DNA from: Ahrensia sp.
GTDB lineage: Bacteria; Pseudomonadota; Alphaproteobacteria; Rhizobiales; Rhizobiaceae
Direction of reading: 5' to 3'
DNA length: 64,000 nucleotides
Assembly: GCA_002706335.1 (NCBI GenBank)
Contig: PAKZ01000023.1
Span: forward strand, 1 to 64,000
Under the pieces are notes generated by a model, which worked only from the letters and a program-made list of their open reading frames with translations, ran no database searches and was not told the DNA's origin. Positions 19,801 to 30,395 of the stretch are shown here, piece after piece (positions within the stretch are counted from its first letter, which is position 1; each line of letters starts with the position of its first letter). A program made the translations under genes and the position numbers.

Positions 19801-20657
19801 CCCTCGACCGACGCCTGAACGCCTTCCGACCCGACCTGGCGGACATCGCGCTCCGGGGTGAGGTTCAGGCCGAGCGCTTCGTCGAGGCGCGTCCAGCCGT
19901 TATAGCCGTGCCCGTGGCCGATTTGCATGCGGCGCCATCGAGGGATGCCGGTATCGACACCCAGTTCCTGCTCGGCGAGACGGTGCGCGTCTTCGATGTC
20001 GCCAAGGGATGGGCATGGGTGCAGGGCGAGCGCGACTCCTATGTCGGCTACATGCCGGGCAGTTCGCTGTCCTTCGAGCTCGATCCTCGACCGACCCATC
20101 GCGTGACTGCCTTGCGCAGCTATGTTTTTCCAGAACCGGAGCTGAAAAAGCCGCCGCTCGCCTCGCTTTCGATGGGGTCGCTCGTCACAGTCGCGGGCGA
20201 GGAAATGCGTCGCAACACGCGCTACGCGATACTGCCTAACGGGACAGCGGTACCCGCCGTGCATGTCGCTCCGCTCGCCGAGACGGACGCGGATTTCGTG
20301 GCCGTCGCCGAGCGTTTCCTGCATGCGCCCTATTTGTGGGGCGGCACATCCGGCTTCGGCGTGGATTGCTCCGGTCTCGTCCAGCTTGCCATGTCGATGG
20401 CCGGGCAGACCGTACTGCGTGACACCGACATGCAGGAAGGAAGCATCGGCGAAATCCTCGAAACCGGCGATGACTATTCATCGCTTCTGCGCGGCGATCT
20501 CGTCTTCTGGAAGGGCCATGTCGGCATCATGACCGACGCCGACAACCTCCTGCACGCCAACGGCTCCACCATGACCGTCGCGCTGGAGCCCCTGTCGGCC
20601 GCGATCGCTCGTATCGAGCCGCATTACGGCCTGCCGACCTCGGTCAGACGGATTTAG
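19797..20657 (+). CDS. C40 (NlpC/P60) peptidase with SH3-like N-terminus
   Basis: GGTSGFGVDCSGLVQLA; GTG start overlapping preceding stop; the 19488 ORF start in the track is out of context. Confidence 0.88.
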   Translation: MTLDRRLNAFRPDLADIALRGEVQAERFVEARPAVIAVPVADLHAAPSRDAGIDTQFLLGETVRVFDVAKGWAWVQGERDSYVGYMPGSSLSFELDPRPTHRVTALRSYVFPEPELKKPPLASLSMGSLVTVAGEEMRRNTRYAILPNGTAVPAVHVAPLAETDADFVAVAERFLHAPYLWGGTSGFGVDCSGLVQLAMSMAGQTVLRDTDMQEGSIGEILETGDDYSSLLRGDLVFWKGHVGIMTDADNLLHANGSTMTVALEPLSAAIARIEPHYGLPTSVRRI

Positions 20658-20763
20658 CCGGTCACGCGCGTTCACATTGCCGTCAGCAGCGAAAACCCCG
20701 CTTCCGGCAAGGATGTCCCGATGTTAGTCGCTGCCGACATTCCTCGTGCTGGACTGAACGATT

Positions 20764-21255
20764 ATGACGAACAGCCCCGAAACCGGGATCGCCTTTACAC
20801 GCCTTGGCGAGATCGACATCGCCGAGATCACCGCGCATATGTCCGATCCGCGTGTAGCCGAGCATATGCCGCTCCTGACTGGTCGGTGGGACGATGCCGC
20901 CTCTCGCGCCTTTGTCGAGGCGAAGGAGGCTCGCTGGCGCCGGGACGGGCTGGGTCACTGGGCAATCCTTTGCGATGGCGCTTATGTCGGCTGGGGCGGC
21001 TTTCAGAAGGAGGGCGACGAGTGGGACTACGGCCTGGTTCTCAAACCCGATCGCTTCGGGCTCGGCGCGCGCATCACCCGCGAGGCGCTCGAATTCGCCC
21101 GCTCTGATGATCGCATTGCCTTCGTCACTTTCCTGTTGCCGCCGTCACGAAAGAAGCTCGGAGCGCTCGAAAGGATCGGCGCCCGCTTTGTCGGAGAGGC
21201 AGACCACGAGGGCGAGGCGTTTCTGAAATACCGGCTCGATTTGATTTCGTCGTAA
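20764..21255 (+). CDS. GNAT-family N-acetyltransferase
   Basis: 163 aa; GHWAILCDGAYVGWGGFQKEGDEWDYGLVLKPDRFGLG. Confidence 0.8.
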   Translation: MTNSPETGIAFTRLGEIDIAEITAHMSDPRVAEHMPLLTGRWDDAASRAFVEAKEARWRRDGLGHWAILCDGAYVGWGGFQKEGDEWDYGLVLKPDRFGLGARITREALEFARSDDRIAFVTFLLPPSRKKLGALERIGARFVGEADHEGEAFLKYRLDLISS

Positions 21256-21267
21256 TCCGGTGGCGCA

Positions 21268-21303
21268 GCCTGATAGCGGATTATCGCGGCGATCAGGCGT
21301 TTT
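21268..21303. terminator. Candidate bidirectional terminator between convergent GNAT and LysR genes
   Basis: GCCTGAT...ATCAGGC with following gtttt. Confidence 0.35.
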
Positions 21304-22213
21304 AACCTTCGGCGTCGGAAGGCCTCACCGGCGGCGCGTCAAGCGCTTCCAGGATCCAGTCCCGAAAGGCGCGGATTTTCGGCACGTTGCGACGGCTCTC
21401 GGGATAGCACAGCCAGTATGACCGCGCCTCGGCGACGGTGCCGAAGGACTGCAGCAACAGGCCGTTTTCGATCTCCATCGTATAGAACCCTGGCGACAGG
21501 ATCGCGAGACCCTGTCCGCCGATTGCGGCGCGCGCCGCCAGATGCTGGTCGCCCATCTGCGAATCCGGCTGGTCCGGCGGATCGTAGGCGATGCCGTGTT
21601 CAGCGAACCAGAGCTGCCACCATTCGTCGCCCGGATCGATCAGCGGATATTTCAGCAGGTCTTCGGGGGCTCTGGGCGTGCCGAGCCGTTCGGCGAGCCT
21701 GGGGCTGAACATCGGCGTGAAGTCGACCTCCATCAGCCGGTGCGCTCGGATCCCGGGCCAGTTGCCGTCGCCGGCGCGGATGCTCAGATCGAAATTGTCC
21801 CGGCCGAACTCGACGATCTGCCGCGTCGCGGTGATGCGCACGGCGATATCCGGCTGCGCCATCTGGAATTCGCCGATCCGCGGCGCCAGCCAGTGGGCGG
21901 CGAAGGTCGGCAGGACGCTGATCGACAGGATCCCGCCGAGATTTCCGCGCGCCGCCGAAAAGGCGGCGGCGAGCGTTTCGAGCGCCTCGCTTGCCGCGGG
22001 CGCAAACAAGTGGCCGGCCGGTGTCAGCTCGACCGCTCGCGGACGGCGCAGAAAGAGAGGCGCGCCGAGGCGTTCCTCGAGCACCTTGATCTGGTAGCTC
22101 ACGGCCGCTTGCGTCATGCCAAGTTCCTCGGCCGCCTGCGTGAAGCTGAGCCGCCGCGCTGCCGCCTCGAAAACCCGAACCGCCGCCAGGGGAGGGAGGT
22201 CTTTCAAGCTCAT
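21302..22213 (-). CDS. LysR-family transcriptional regulator (GcvA-like)
   Basis: LPPLAAVRVFEAAARRLSFTQAAEELGMTQAAVSYQIKVLEERLGAPLFLR. Confidence 0.93.
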   Translation of the reverse strand: MSLKDLPPLAAVRVFEAAARRLSFTQAAEELGMTQAAVSYQIKVLEERLGAPLFLRRPRAVELTPAGHLFAPAASEALETLAAAFSAARGNLGGILSISVLPTFAAHWLAPRIGEFQMAQPDIAVRITATRQIVEFGRDNFDLSIRAGDGNWPGIRAHRLMEVDFTPMFSPRLAERLGTPRAPEDLLKYPLIDPGDEWWQLWFAEHGIAYDPPDQPDSQMGDQHLAARAAIGGQGLAILSPGFYTMEIENGLLLQSFGTVAEARSYWLCYPESRRNVPKIRAFRDWILEALDAPPVRPSDAEG

Positions 22214-22330
22214 GGATCAAATATCCTTATGTATCATGATCGAGCTTCAATTGGATGAGTGCGACCAGATCGCGTAGATTGCAAGCATAACATCACAAAA
22301 AGCCCGGATAATTGGGAAAGATAGCTTGCA

Positions 22331-22555
22331 ATGACGGACGCGTTGGATCGGCCGGCCATGCGGTTGCGCATGTCTGGCATCAGCAGGATTATTTCATTGG
22401 TCGGGGATCTAAGCCACAGGGCAACCCGCGTTGCGGCGCCCGACATCGGTCTCGCAACGGACGCTCGGCTGCGCGATATTGGCATGCTGGACGGGCGCGG
22501 GCCGTCGCTCCGGCGGCCGGAGCGCAACCCGGACCGTTTCGGGCGATGCAGCTAG
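22331..22555 (+). CDS. Small protein with DUF1127-like C-terminus
   Basis: 74 aa; LATDARLRDIGMLDGRGPS resembles the LDDRLLRDIGL motif; TAG stop lies in a hairpin shared with the convergent gene. Confidence 0.5.
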   Translation: MTDALDRPAMRLRMSGISRIISLVGDLSHRATRVAAPDIGLATDARLRDIGMLDGRGPSLRRPERNPDRFGRCS

Positions 22556-22571
22556 AGCCTGAGAGGCTCTA
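22553..22571. terminator. Perfect 7-bp hairpin carrying both convergent stop codons
   Basis: TAGAGCC-TGAGA-GGCTCTA; first TAG ends the + ORF, last CTA is the TAG of the - ORF. Confidence 0.5.
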
Positions 22572-23528
22572 ATACCCCGCTTCGCGATCGACGAGGTTCT
22601 TCAGCTTCTCGCCGCGGTCATGCGCGTCCATCTGATCGACCATTGGCGGCACCAGCGCATGCGGCATGGACGTCGCCGCCGCATGCGGTGTGATCGTGAC
22701 GCGCGGGTGGGTCCAGAGCGGGCTTTCGGGGGGCAGCGGCTCGGGCTGGAACACGTCCAGCGACACCGCGCCGAGGCGCTTTTCCTCCAGCGCCGCGAGG
22801 ATGTCCGCCTCGACCTGCAACCCGCCGCGCCCGGCATTGATCAGGATCGGTGCCCCGAGCGGCCCGCGCGGCTTCATCTTGGCGAAGAACGACGCCGACA
22901 GGATACCGCGCGTCGCCGGGGTTAGCGGCAGCAGGCAGACGACGATGTCCGATTGCGCCAGGAAACCCGCCAGCCCGTCCTCGCCGGCGAATGTTTCCAC
23001 CGCCTCGTCCTGCTTTTCGGTGCGGCTCCAGCCGATCACCTTGAAGCCGAGCATTATCAGCTTCTTCGCCGCGTCCCGGCCGAGATTGCCATAACCCAGA
23101 ATGCCGATCGTCACCTCGCTGGCCGCCGGCTGCATCAGGTCTTCGTGCCAGCCCCGCCGCGCCTGCTGGTCGCGATAGAGCGGCCCCTTTCGGAGATGGT
23201 CGAGCACCTGCCAGACGGAATATTCGCTCATCCGGTCGGTCAGATCTTCGGCGACAACGCGCACGATCGGAACGTCGGGCAAATCGTTGCCCGCCGCGAA
23301 GAGATGGTCGACGCCCGCACCGATGGAAAAGATCGCTTTCAAGTTGGGCAAGCCGTCCAGCACGCCCGGCGGCTGTTTCCAGACCACGGCGTAGTCGATC
23401 TCGGGATCGCTTGCCTCCGCCGGCTCCAGGACGACGGTGCGGTCGGGCGCGGCCTTTTCCAGTGCGTCTTTCCAGATGCCTGGGTCGAAGCCGGTGACGG
23501 AAAGGAGGATTTTGCCCTTGTCTGCCAT
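22569..23528 (-). CDS. Glyoxylate/hydroxypyruvate reductase A-type D-2-hydroxyacid dehydrogenase
   Basis: ILGYGNLGRDAAKKL nucleotide-binding motif; INAGRGGLQVEADILAALEE; VTITPHAAATS. Confidence 0.9.
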   Translation of the reverse strand: MADKGKILLSVTGFDPGIWKDALEKAAPDRTVVLEPAEASDPEIDYAVVWKQPPGVLDGLPNLKAIFSIGAGVDHLFAAGNDLPDVPIVRVVAEDLTDRMSEYSVWQVLDHLRKGPLYRDQQARRGWHEDLMQPAASEVTIGILGYGNLGRDAAKKLIMLGFKVIGWSRTEKQDEAVETFAGEDGLAGFLAQSDIVVCLLPLTPATRGILSASFFAKMKPRGPLGAPILINAGRGGLQVEADILAALEEKRLGAVSLDVFQPEPLPPESPLWTHPRVTITPHAAATSMPHALVPPMVDQMDAHDRGEKLKNLVDREAGY

Positions 23529-23532
23529 ATGC

Positions 23533-25160
<1,628 letters not shown>

Positions 25161-25164
<4 letters not shown>

Positions 25165-26198
25165 GACAGGACGATCACTCCCGCGATAGCGGTGACGTAG
25201 AGCGCGCCGACCGACCAGCCCTCGAAGCCGATTCCACCGAAACCGCGTTTTTCGCGTCGCAGCAGGCCGAGTATCAGCACGCCGGTCATGGCGGTGACAA
25301 TTGCGGTAAGGAAGATGTCGGAGCCGGCAATGGCGCCGTAGATCGAGCCGTCGCGGTAGGCGATGTCGGCAAAGGAGGCGAACAGCGTGTCGAAGGCGTT
25401 GCCGCCGAGAATGCCGCCCACCGCGAGCTGGAGCGACCCCGCACGGACTGCCGCAATCGTGGTCACCAGCTCCGGCAGTGACGTGACCGTCGAGGTCATC
25501 AGCGTGCCAACCAGGCTTTCCGATACGCCAAGCGACGAGACGAAGGCTGTGCCGGTCTCCGCGACCGCATATCCACCTGCGGCGACAGCAAGCAGGCAGC
25601 CTGCGAAGACCGCCAGCGTCCGTGGCAGCGATGTCCGATGGCTGTCTTCGTCCGGAATGTCGGCTCGCGTATCTTTCGTCTCCGCAGCCAGCCACATCGG
25701 CTCGTCACGCGCATTCTGCGCGAAGCGCAGGCCGAAGCCATAGACCACAAAGCACAGGAGCGAGACCGGATGGACACCGAAAATGGAAATGTCCGGCCCG
25801 CTCGCCGCGCCCAGCATCAATGACAGCAGGACGATCAGCAGCGTCGCGTTGACGATGTTCACGAGACTCGCCGCAGCATGTTCGAGATTGGCCCGCCGGT
25901 GCATGAAATCGGCGATGACGAGAAACAGCGTTTGCGCCGCGATGCCGCCAATCGCATTGGAATAGGCAAGCGACGGATAGCCTTGCGCCGCGGTTACCGT
26001 CGAGGTGATCACGCCGGGAAGCGAGGTGGCCGCGCCTAGCAGGATCGCGCCGGTGATCGCCTCGCCCATTCCGGTCTGGTCGGCGATCCGATCCGCCACG
26101 AAAGCAAGCTTCGAACCCGCGACCACGATGATTGCGCCAGCCCCGATGAAGATCGCGATCTGGAGGCCGGGCGAGGCATCTTCGATCAAGCCGATCAT
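25161..26198 (-). CDS. Sodium/calcium exchanger (CaCA) superfamily membrane protein, atypical
   Basis: 345 aa; two alpha-repeat-like segments (GAATSLPGVITSTVTAAQG; TSTVTSLPELVTTIAAVRAGSLQLAVGGILGGNAFDTLF); ATGA overlaps both sides. Confidence 0.85.
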
Positions 26199-27364
26199 CC
26201 GAACGTCTTTCGCGGATCGAAGGCATCGCGCGTCGCTTCGCCGATGAAGATCAGAAGCGACAGCATCACCGAGATGACGATGAAGCCGGAAAAGCCGAGC
26301 CACGGTGCCTGCAGATTGTTCTTGCCCTGCAGGATCAGTTCGCCGAGCGAGGCCGAGCCCGGCGGCAGGCCGAAACCGAGGAAGTCCAGCGAGGTCAGCG
26401 TCGTGATCGAGCCGTTCAGGATGAAGGGCAGGAATGTCAGTGTCGAGATCATGGCGTTCGGCAGGAGGTGCCGGAACATGATCGTCCGGTTCGGCACGCC
26501 CAGCGCCCGCGCGGCGTTTACATATTCGAAGTTGCGCGCTCTCAGGAATTCCGCCCGCACGATGCCGACAAAGGCCACCCACGAGAACAACAGCATGATA
26601 CCGAGCAGGATCCAGAAGCCCGGCGGCAGGATCGCTGCGATGATCAGCAGCAAATAGAGCACTGGCATGGAAGACCAGATTTCGATCATCCGCTGGCCGA
26701 TCAGGTCGACCCAGCCGCCGAAGAAACCCTGGATCGCGCCGAAGCCGACGCCGATCACCGCCGAGAGCGCCGTCAGGATCAGCCCGAACAGCACCGAGAT
26801 GCGAAAGCCGTAGATCAGCCGCGCCAGCACGTCGCGGGCCTGATCGTCGGTGCCCAGCCAGTTGAAATTGCCGATATTGCAGTTGGGATCGTCCACGCCG
26901 TCCGGATAGCGCGCGCACAATTCCTCGCGGCTGGAAAACATGAAAGCCGGCTTCGACGGCGCCGCCGTCGGCACCTCCTTGTTCACAGTGCGGTAGGAAT
27001 AGTGGATCGGCGGCCAGATCATCCAGCCGCCGGCGTCATGGATGGCGTCCTGGATATAGGGATCGGTAAAATCGATGCGTGGCAGCGCCAGCGGATCGTC
27101 GGGAAACAGCACCGTCTCGCCATAGGTCTTGAAGATCGGCGTCAGATACTGGCCCTCGTATTTGACGAGGATCGGCTTGTCGTTGGCGATGAACTCGGCG
27201 AACAGCGACAGGATGAACAGCACCAGGAACAGCCACATCGACCAGTAGCCGCGGCGATTCGCCTTGAAGTTCTTCCAGCGCCTTTGGTTGAGCGGCGACA
27301 GGAAAGGCCGCTTGCGGCGCTCCTCGCGTAACGTTTTGCTGTCGGCGGGCAGGGACTGGTCCAT
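26195..27364 (-). CDS. yejE: Peptide ABC transporter permease (YejE-type)
   Basis: 389 aa; DQARDVLARLIYGFRISVLFGLILT and binding-protein-dependent permease EAA region. Confidence 0.92.
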   Translation of the reverse strand: MDQSLPADSKTLREERRKRPFLSPLNQRRWKNFKANRRGYWSMWLFLVLFILSLFAEFIANDKPILVKYEGQYLTPIFKTYGETVLFPDDPLALPRIDFTDPYIQDAIHDAGGWMIWPPIHYSYRTVNKEVPTAAPSKPAFMFSSREELCARYPDGVDDPNCNIGNFNWLGTDDQARDVLARLIYGFRISVLFGLILTALSAVIGVGFGAIQGFFGGWVDLIGQRMIEIWSSMPVLYLLLIIAAILPPGFWILLGIMLLFSWVAFVGIVRAEFLRARNFEYVNAARALGVPNRTIMFRHLLPNAMISTLTFLPFILNGSITTLTSLDFLGFGLPPGSASLGELILQGKNNLQAPWLGFSGFIVISVMLSLLIFIGEATRDAFDPRKTFG

Positions 27365-28476
27365 CAGACATCCCTCCGCTCGAAATCGATGCGCGGATCG
27401 ACCCAGGTGTACATCAGGTCGGAGAGAAGCCCGACCAGCAGCCCCATCAGCGAGAAGATGTATAGCGTCGCGAAGACCACCGGATAGTCGCGATTGATGA
27501 CCGACTGGAAGCCGAGCAGACCGAGCCCGTCGAGCGAGAAGATCGTCTCGATCAGCAGCGAACCGGTGAAGAATGAGGAGATGAAAGCGCCCGGAAAGCC
27601 CGCGATGATGATCAGCATGGCGTTGCGGAAGACGTGGCCGTAAAGCACCTGCCGCTCGTTCAGCCCCTTGGCCCGCGCCGTCACCACATATTGCTTGCGG
27701 ATCTCGTCGAGAAAGGAATTCTTGGTCAGCAGCGTCGAGGTCGCGAAAGCCGAAAGGATCAGCGCCGTCAGCGGCAGCGCGAGGTGCCAGAAATAGTCGA
27801 GGATACGCGCCGGCCAGGAAAGGCTCGCCCAGTTGTCAGACGTCAGGCCGCGCAGCGGAAACAGGTCGAAGAACGAGCCGCCGGCAAACAACACGATCAG
27901 CATGATCGCGAACAGGAAGCCGGGAATCGCATAGGCGACGATGACGACCCCGCTCGTCCACACATCGAAGGTCGAGCCGTCCTGGACGGCCTTCTTGATG
28001 CCGAGCGGGATCGAGATGCCGTAGGAGATCAGCGTGATCCAGAGCCCCAGCGAGATCGACACCGGCATCTTCTCGACGATCAGGTCGATCACCGAGATGT
28101 CGCGGAAATAACTCTCGCCGAAATCGAAGCGGATATAGTTCCACAACATCAGCCCGAAGCGCTCCAGCGGCGGCTTGTCGAAGCCGAATTGCTTTTCGAG
28201 CTTGGCGATGAATTCCGGGTCGAGCCCCTGCGCGCCGCGATATTTGGAGTTGACCGAGCCGCCCTCGACGCTGGTACTCAGGTCTTCGCCGCCGCCAATG
28301 TCGCTGCCGCCGCCGGAAATCCGGTCGGTCGCATCGCCGCCCTGGCCGGTCAGTTGCGCGATCACCTGTTCCACCGGTCCGCCGGGCGCGAACTGGATCA
28401 CCGCAAAGGATATCGCCATGATCCCGAAAATGGTTGGGATCATCAGCAGCAGACGTCGCACGATATAGGCGCCCAT
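27364..28476 (-). CDS. yejB: Peptide ABC transporter permease (YejB-type)
   Basis: 370 aa; [61 protein letters not shown]. Confidence 0.93.
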   Translation of the reverse strand: MGAYIVRRLLLMIPTIFGIMAISFAVIQFAPGGPVEQVIAQLTGQGGDATDRISGGGSDIGGGEDLSTSVEGGSVNSKYRGAQGLDPEFIAKLEKQFGFDKPPLERFGLMLWNYIRFDFGESYFRDISVIDLIVEKMPVSISLGLWITLISYGISIPLGIKKAVQDGSTFDVWTSGVVIVAYAIPGFLFAIMLIVLFAGGSFFDLFPLRGLTSDNWASLSWPARILDYFWHLALPLTALILSAFATSTLLTKNSFLDEIRKQYVVTARAKGLNERQVLYGHVFRNAMLIIIAGFPGAFISSFFTGSLLIETIFSLDGLGLLGFQSVINRDYPVVFATLYIFSLMGLLVGLLSDLMYTWVDPRIDFERRDV

Positions 28477-28511
28477 GTCAGGCGGGCTCCATCCGGCGCG
28501 GTTCGGTCACA

Positions 28512-30395
28512 TCAAGCCTTTCCAAGCGTCTCTGCTTTCGCCCTGTCGAACCACCACAGCCGCTCCACGGGCCAAAAATAATCGGGCTTCGGCTCCTTGA
28601 AGCCGAACATGTCCCAATAGGCGACGCGGTGATTCGCCGAATTCCAACTTGGAATCCAGTCTCGCCTCAGACGCAAGACCCGATCTAGCACGCGCATCGC
28701 CGTGCGATGTTCTTCACGGTTCTCCGCTCGGCCGATCTCCGCGATGATCGCGTCGATCAGCGGATCGGCGGTTCCCGTCCAGTTGCGGGAGCCTTCCTCG
28801 GCGGCGGTCTTGCTGGAAAAGACATTTTCCAGGCTCGAACTGGTCGGCGTCGCCGTCCAGACGAGGTGCAGGCCGGCGATGTCGAAATCGAAGCTTGTCA
28901 GGCGCGCCTGGTACTGTGCCGGATCGACCACGCGGAGCGAGGCGTTGATGCCGAGCGAGCGCATCGTTTCCACCCATGGGCCGTAAATGCGTTCGAACAC
29001 ACTGGCATTGACCAGGATTTCGGCGTCCAGCGTCTCGCCGGCCGCATTTCTCAGCATGCCGCCGTCATTCTCCCAGCCGGCGTCGTTGAGAAGGCCTATG
29101 GCGGCGCGGAGCCGCGAGCGGTCGCGCCCGGAGCCGTCGCTTTGGGGCTGCAGATAGGCTTCGCCGTTGATCCCCTCCGGCAGATCGTGGTCCCGGGAGA
29201 GCGTCTCGATCAGCGCCGCCTCGTTCGCGTCCGGCGTGCCGGTGGCCACATAGTCCGAGCCCTCGAAAGCCGAATGGCTTTTCTCGTAGGCGCCGTAGAA
29301 GAGATTGGCGTTGGTCCATTCGAAATCGAAGCAGAGCGCGATTGCGTCCCGCACATTGCGGTCTTTGAACCGTTCCCTGCGCTGGTTCGGCGCAAGCGCT
29401 TGCATGTCGGGGCGCGCTTCGCGGGGAAACAGGTGCTTGAGAACCTTGCCCTCCTCGATGGCGGGGAAGACATATTCGGTCACCCAGGTCTTGGACGTAT
29501 ATTCCTCGCGCCAGGTGATGACGCCCTTCTTGAATGCCTCGAAACCGGCCTGCCGTTCCTGGAAGAACTCGAACCGTACGGTCTGGAACTGATCCAGCCC
29601 GCGCGCCGTGCCGATGTCCCGCGCCCAATAATCCTCGACGCGCTCATACTCGATATAGGCGCCGGGGCTGAAATCTCCGACCCTGTAGGGACCGGAGGCG
29701 AGCGGCGGTTCCAGCGTCGAAGCCGTAAACTCGCGCGTCTCGTACCAGGCCTTCGAAAGGACGGGATACGTGGCGATCGTCAGGATCGCCTGAGCCGACT
29801 GCGTGCCGTCGAAGATCAGAACCACCCTCCAGTCGTCCTCGGCAACGACCTTTTCGACAACGCTGAGCGGCAGCTGCAGCTCGGGATGGCCTTCTTCTTT
29901 CAGCGTCCGGTAGGTAAACGCGACGTCATGCGCAGTGATCGGAGTCCCGTCATGCCAGCGCGCCTCCCGCTTCAGGGTGAATGTATAGCGGTTGCGGTCT
30001 TCCGAGATCGTCACGCTGTCGGCGAGATGGCAGTAGATCGCGTCCGGCTCGTCCCAGGCGTCCACCATCAGCGAATCGAAACACGTCTCCATGCGCGGCG
30101 GAGCATCCCCGCGGCGCACGAAACTGTTCATCGTGTTGAAGGTCTGTACGTTCTGATTGTAGAACCAGTAGCCCGGCTGGAAATTGAATGTTCCGCCCGT
30201 CGGCGCGTCCGGCGAGGCGTAGTCGAACTGCTCGAAACCGGGCGGATATTTCAGATCGCCAAAAGCAGAAAGCCCGTGCAGCGCCACGCCGCTCGGATTG
30301 TCCGCCCGGCCGAGCGGCGGAAAGGCGGCGCTCGCCGCGATGCCGCCGGCAAGCGCCAGGAAGCGCCTGCGGTTTACCGGGAAACCGAGGCTCAT
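28512..30395 (-). CDS. Peptide ABC transporter substrate-binding protein (YejA-type), Tat-like signal
   Basis: 627 aa; NRRRFLALAGGIAASAAF; SBP_bac_5 features; start at 30395 overlaps preceding stop. Confidence 0.9.
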   Translation of the reverse strand: MSLGFPVNRRRFLALAGGIAASAAFPPLGRADNPSGVALHGLSAFGDLKYPPGFEQFDYASPDAPTGGTFNFQPGYWFYNQNVQTFNTMNSFVRRGDAPPRMETCFDSLMVDAWDEPDAIYCHLADSVTISEDRNRYTFTLKREARWHDGTPITAHDVAFTYRTLKEEGHPELQLPLSVVEKVVAEDDWRVVLIFDGTQSAQAILTIATYPVLSKAWYETREFTASTLEPPLASGPYRVGDFSPGAYIEYERVEDYWARDIGTARGLDQFQTVRFEFFQERQAGFEAFKKGVITWREEYTSKTWVTEYVFPAIEEGKVLKHLFPREARPDMQALAPNQRRERFKDRNVRDAIALCFDFEWTNANLFYGAYEKSHSAFEGSDYVATGTPDANEAALIETLSRDHDLPEGINGEAYLQPQSDGSGRDRSRLRAAIGLLNDAGWENDGGMLRNAAGETLDAEILVNASVFERIYGPWVETMRSLGINASLRVVDPAQYQARLTSFDFDIAGLHLVWTATPTSSSLENVFSSKTAAEEGSRNWTGTADPLIDAIIAEIGRAENREEHRTAMRVLDRVLRLRRDWIPSWNSANHRVAYWDMFGFKEPKPDYFWPVERLWWFDRAKAETLGKA

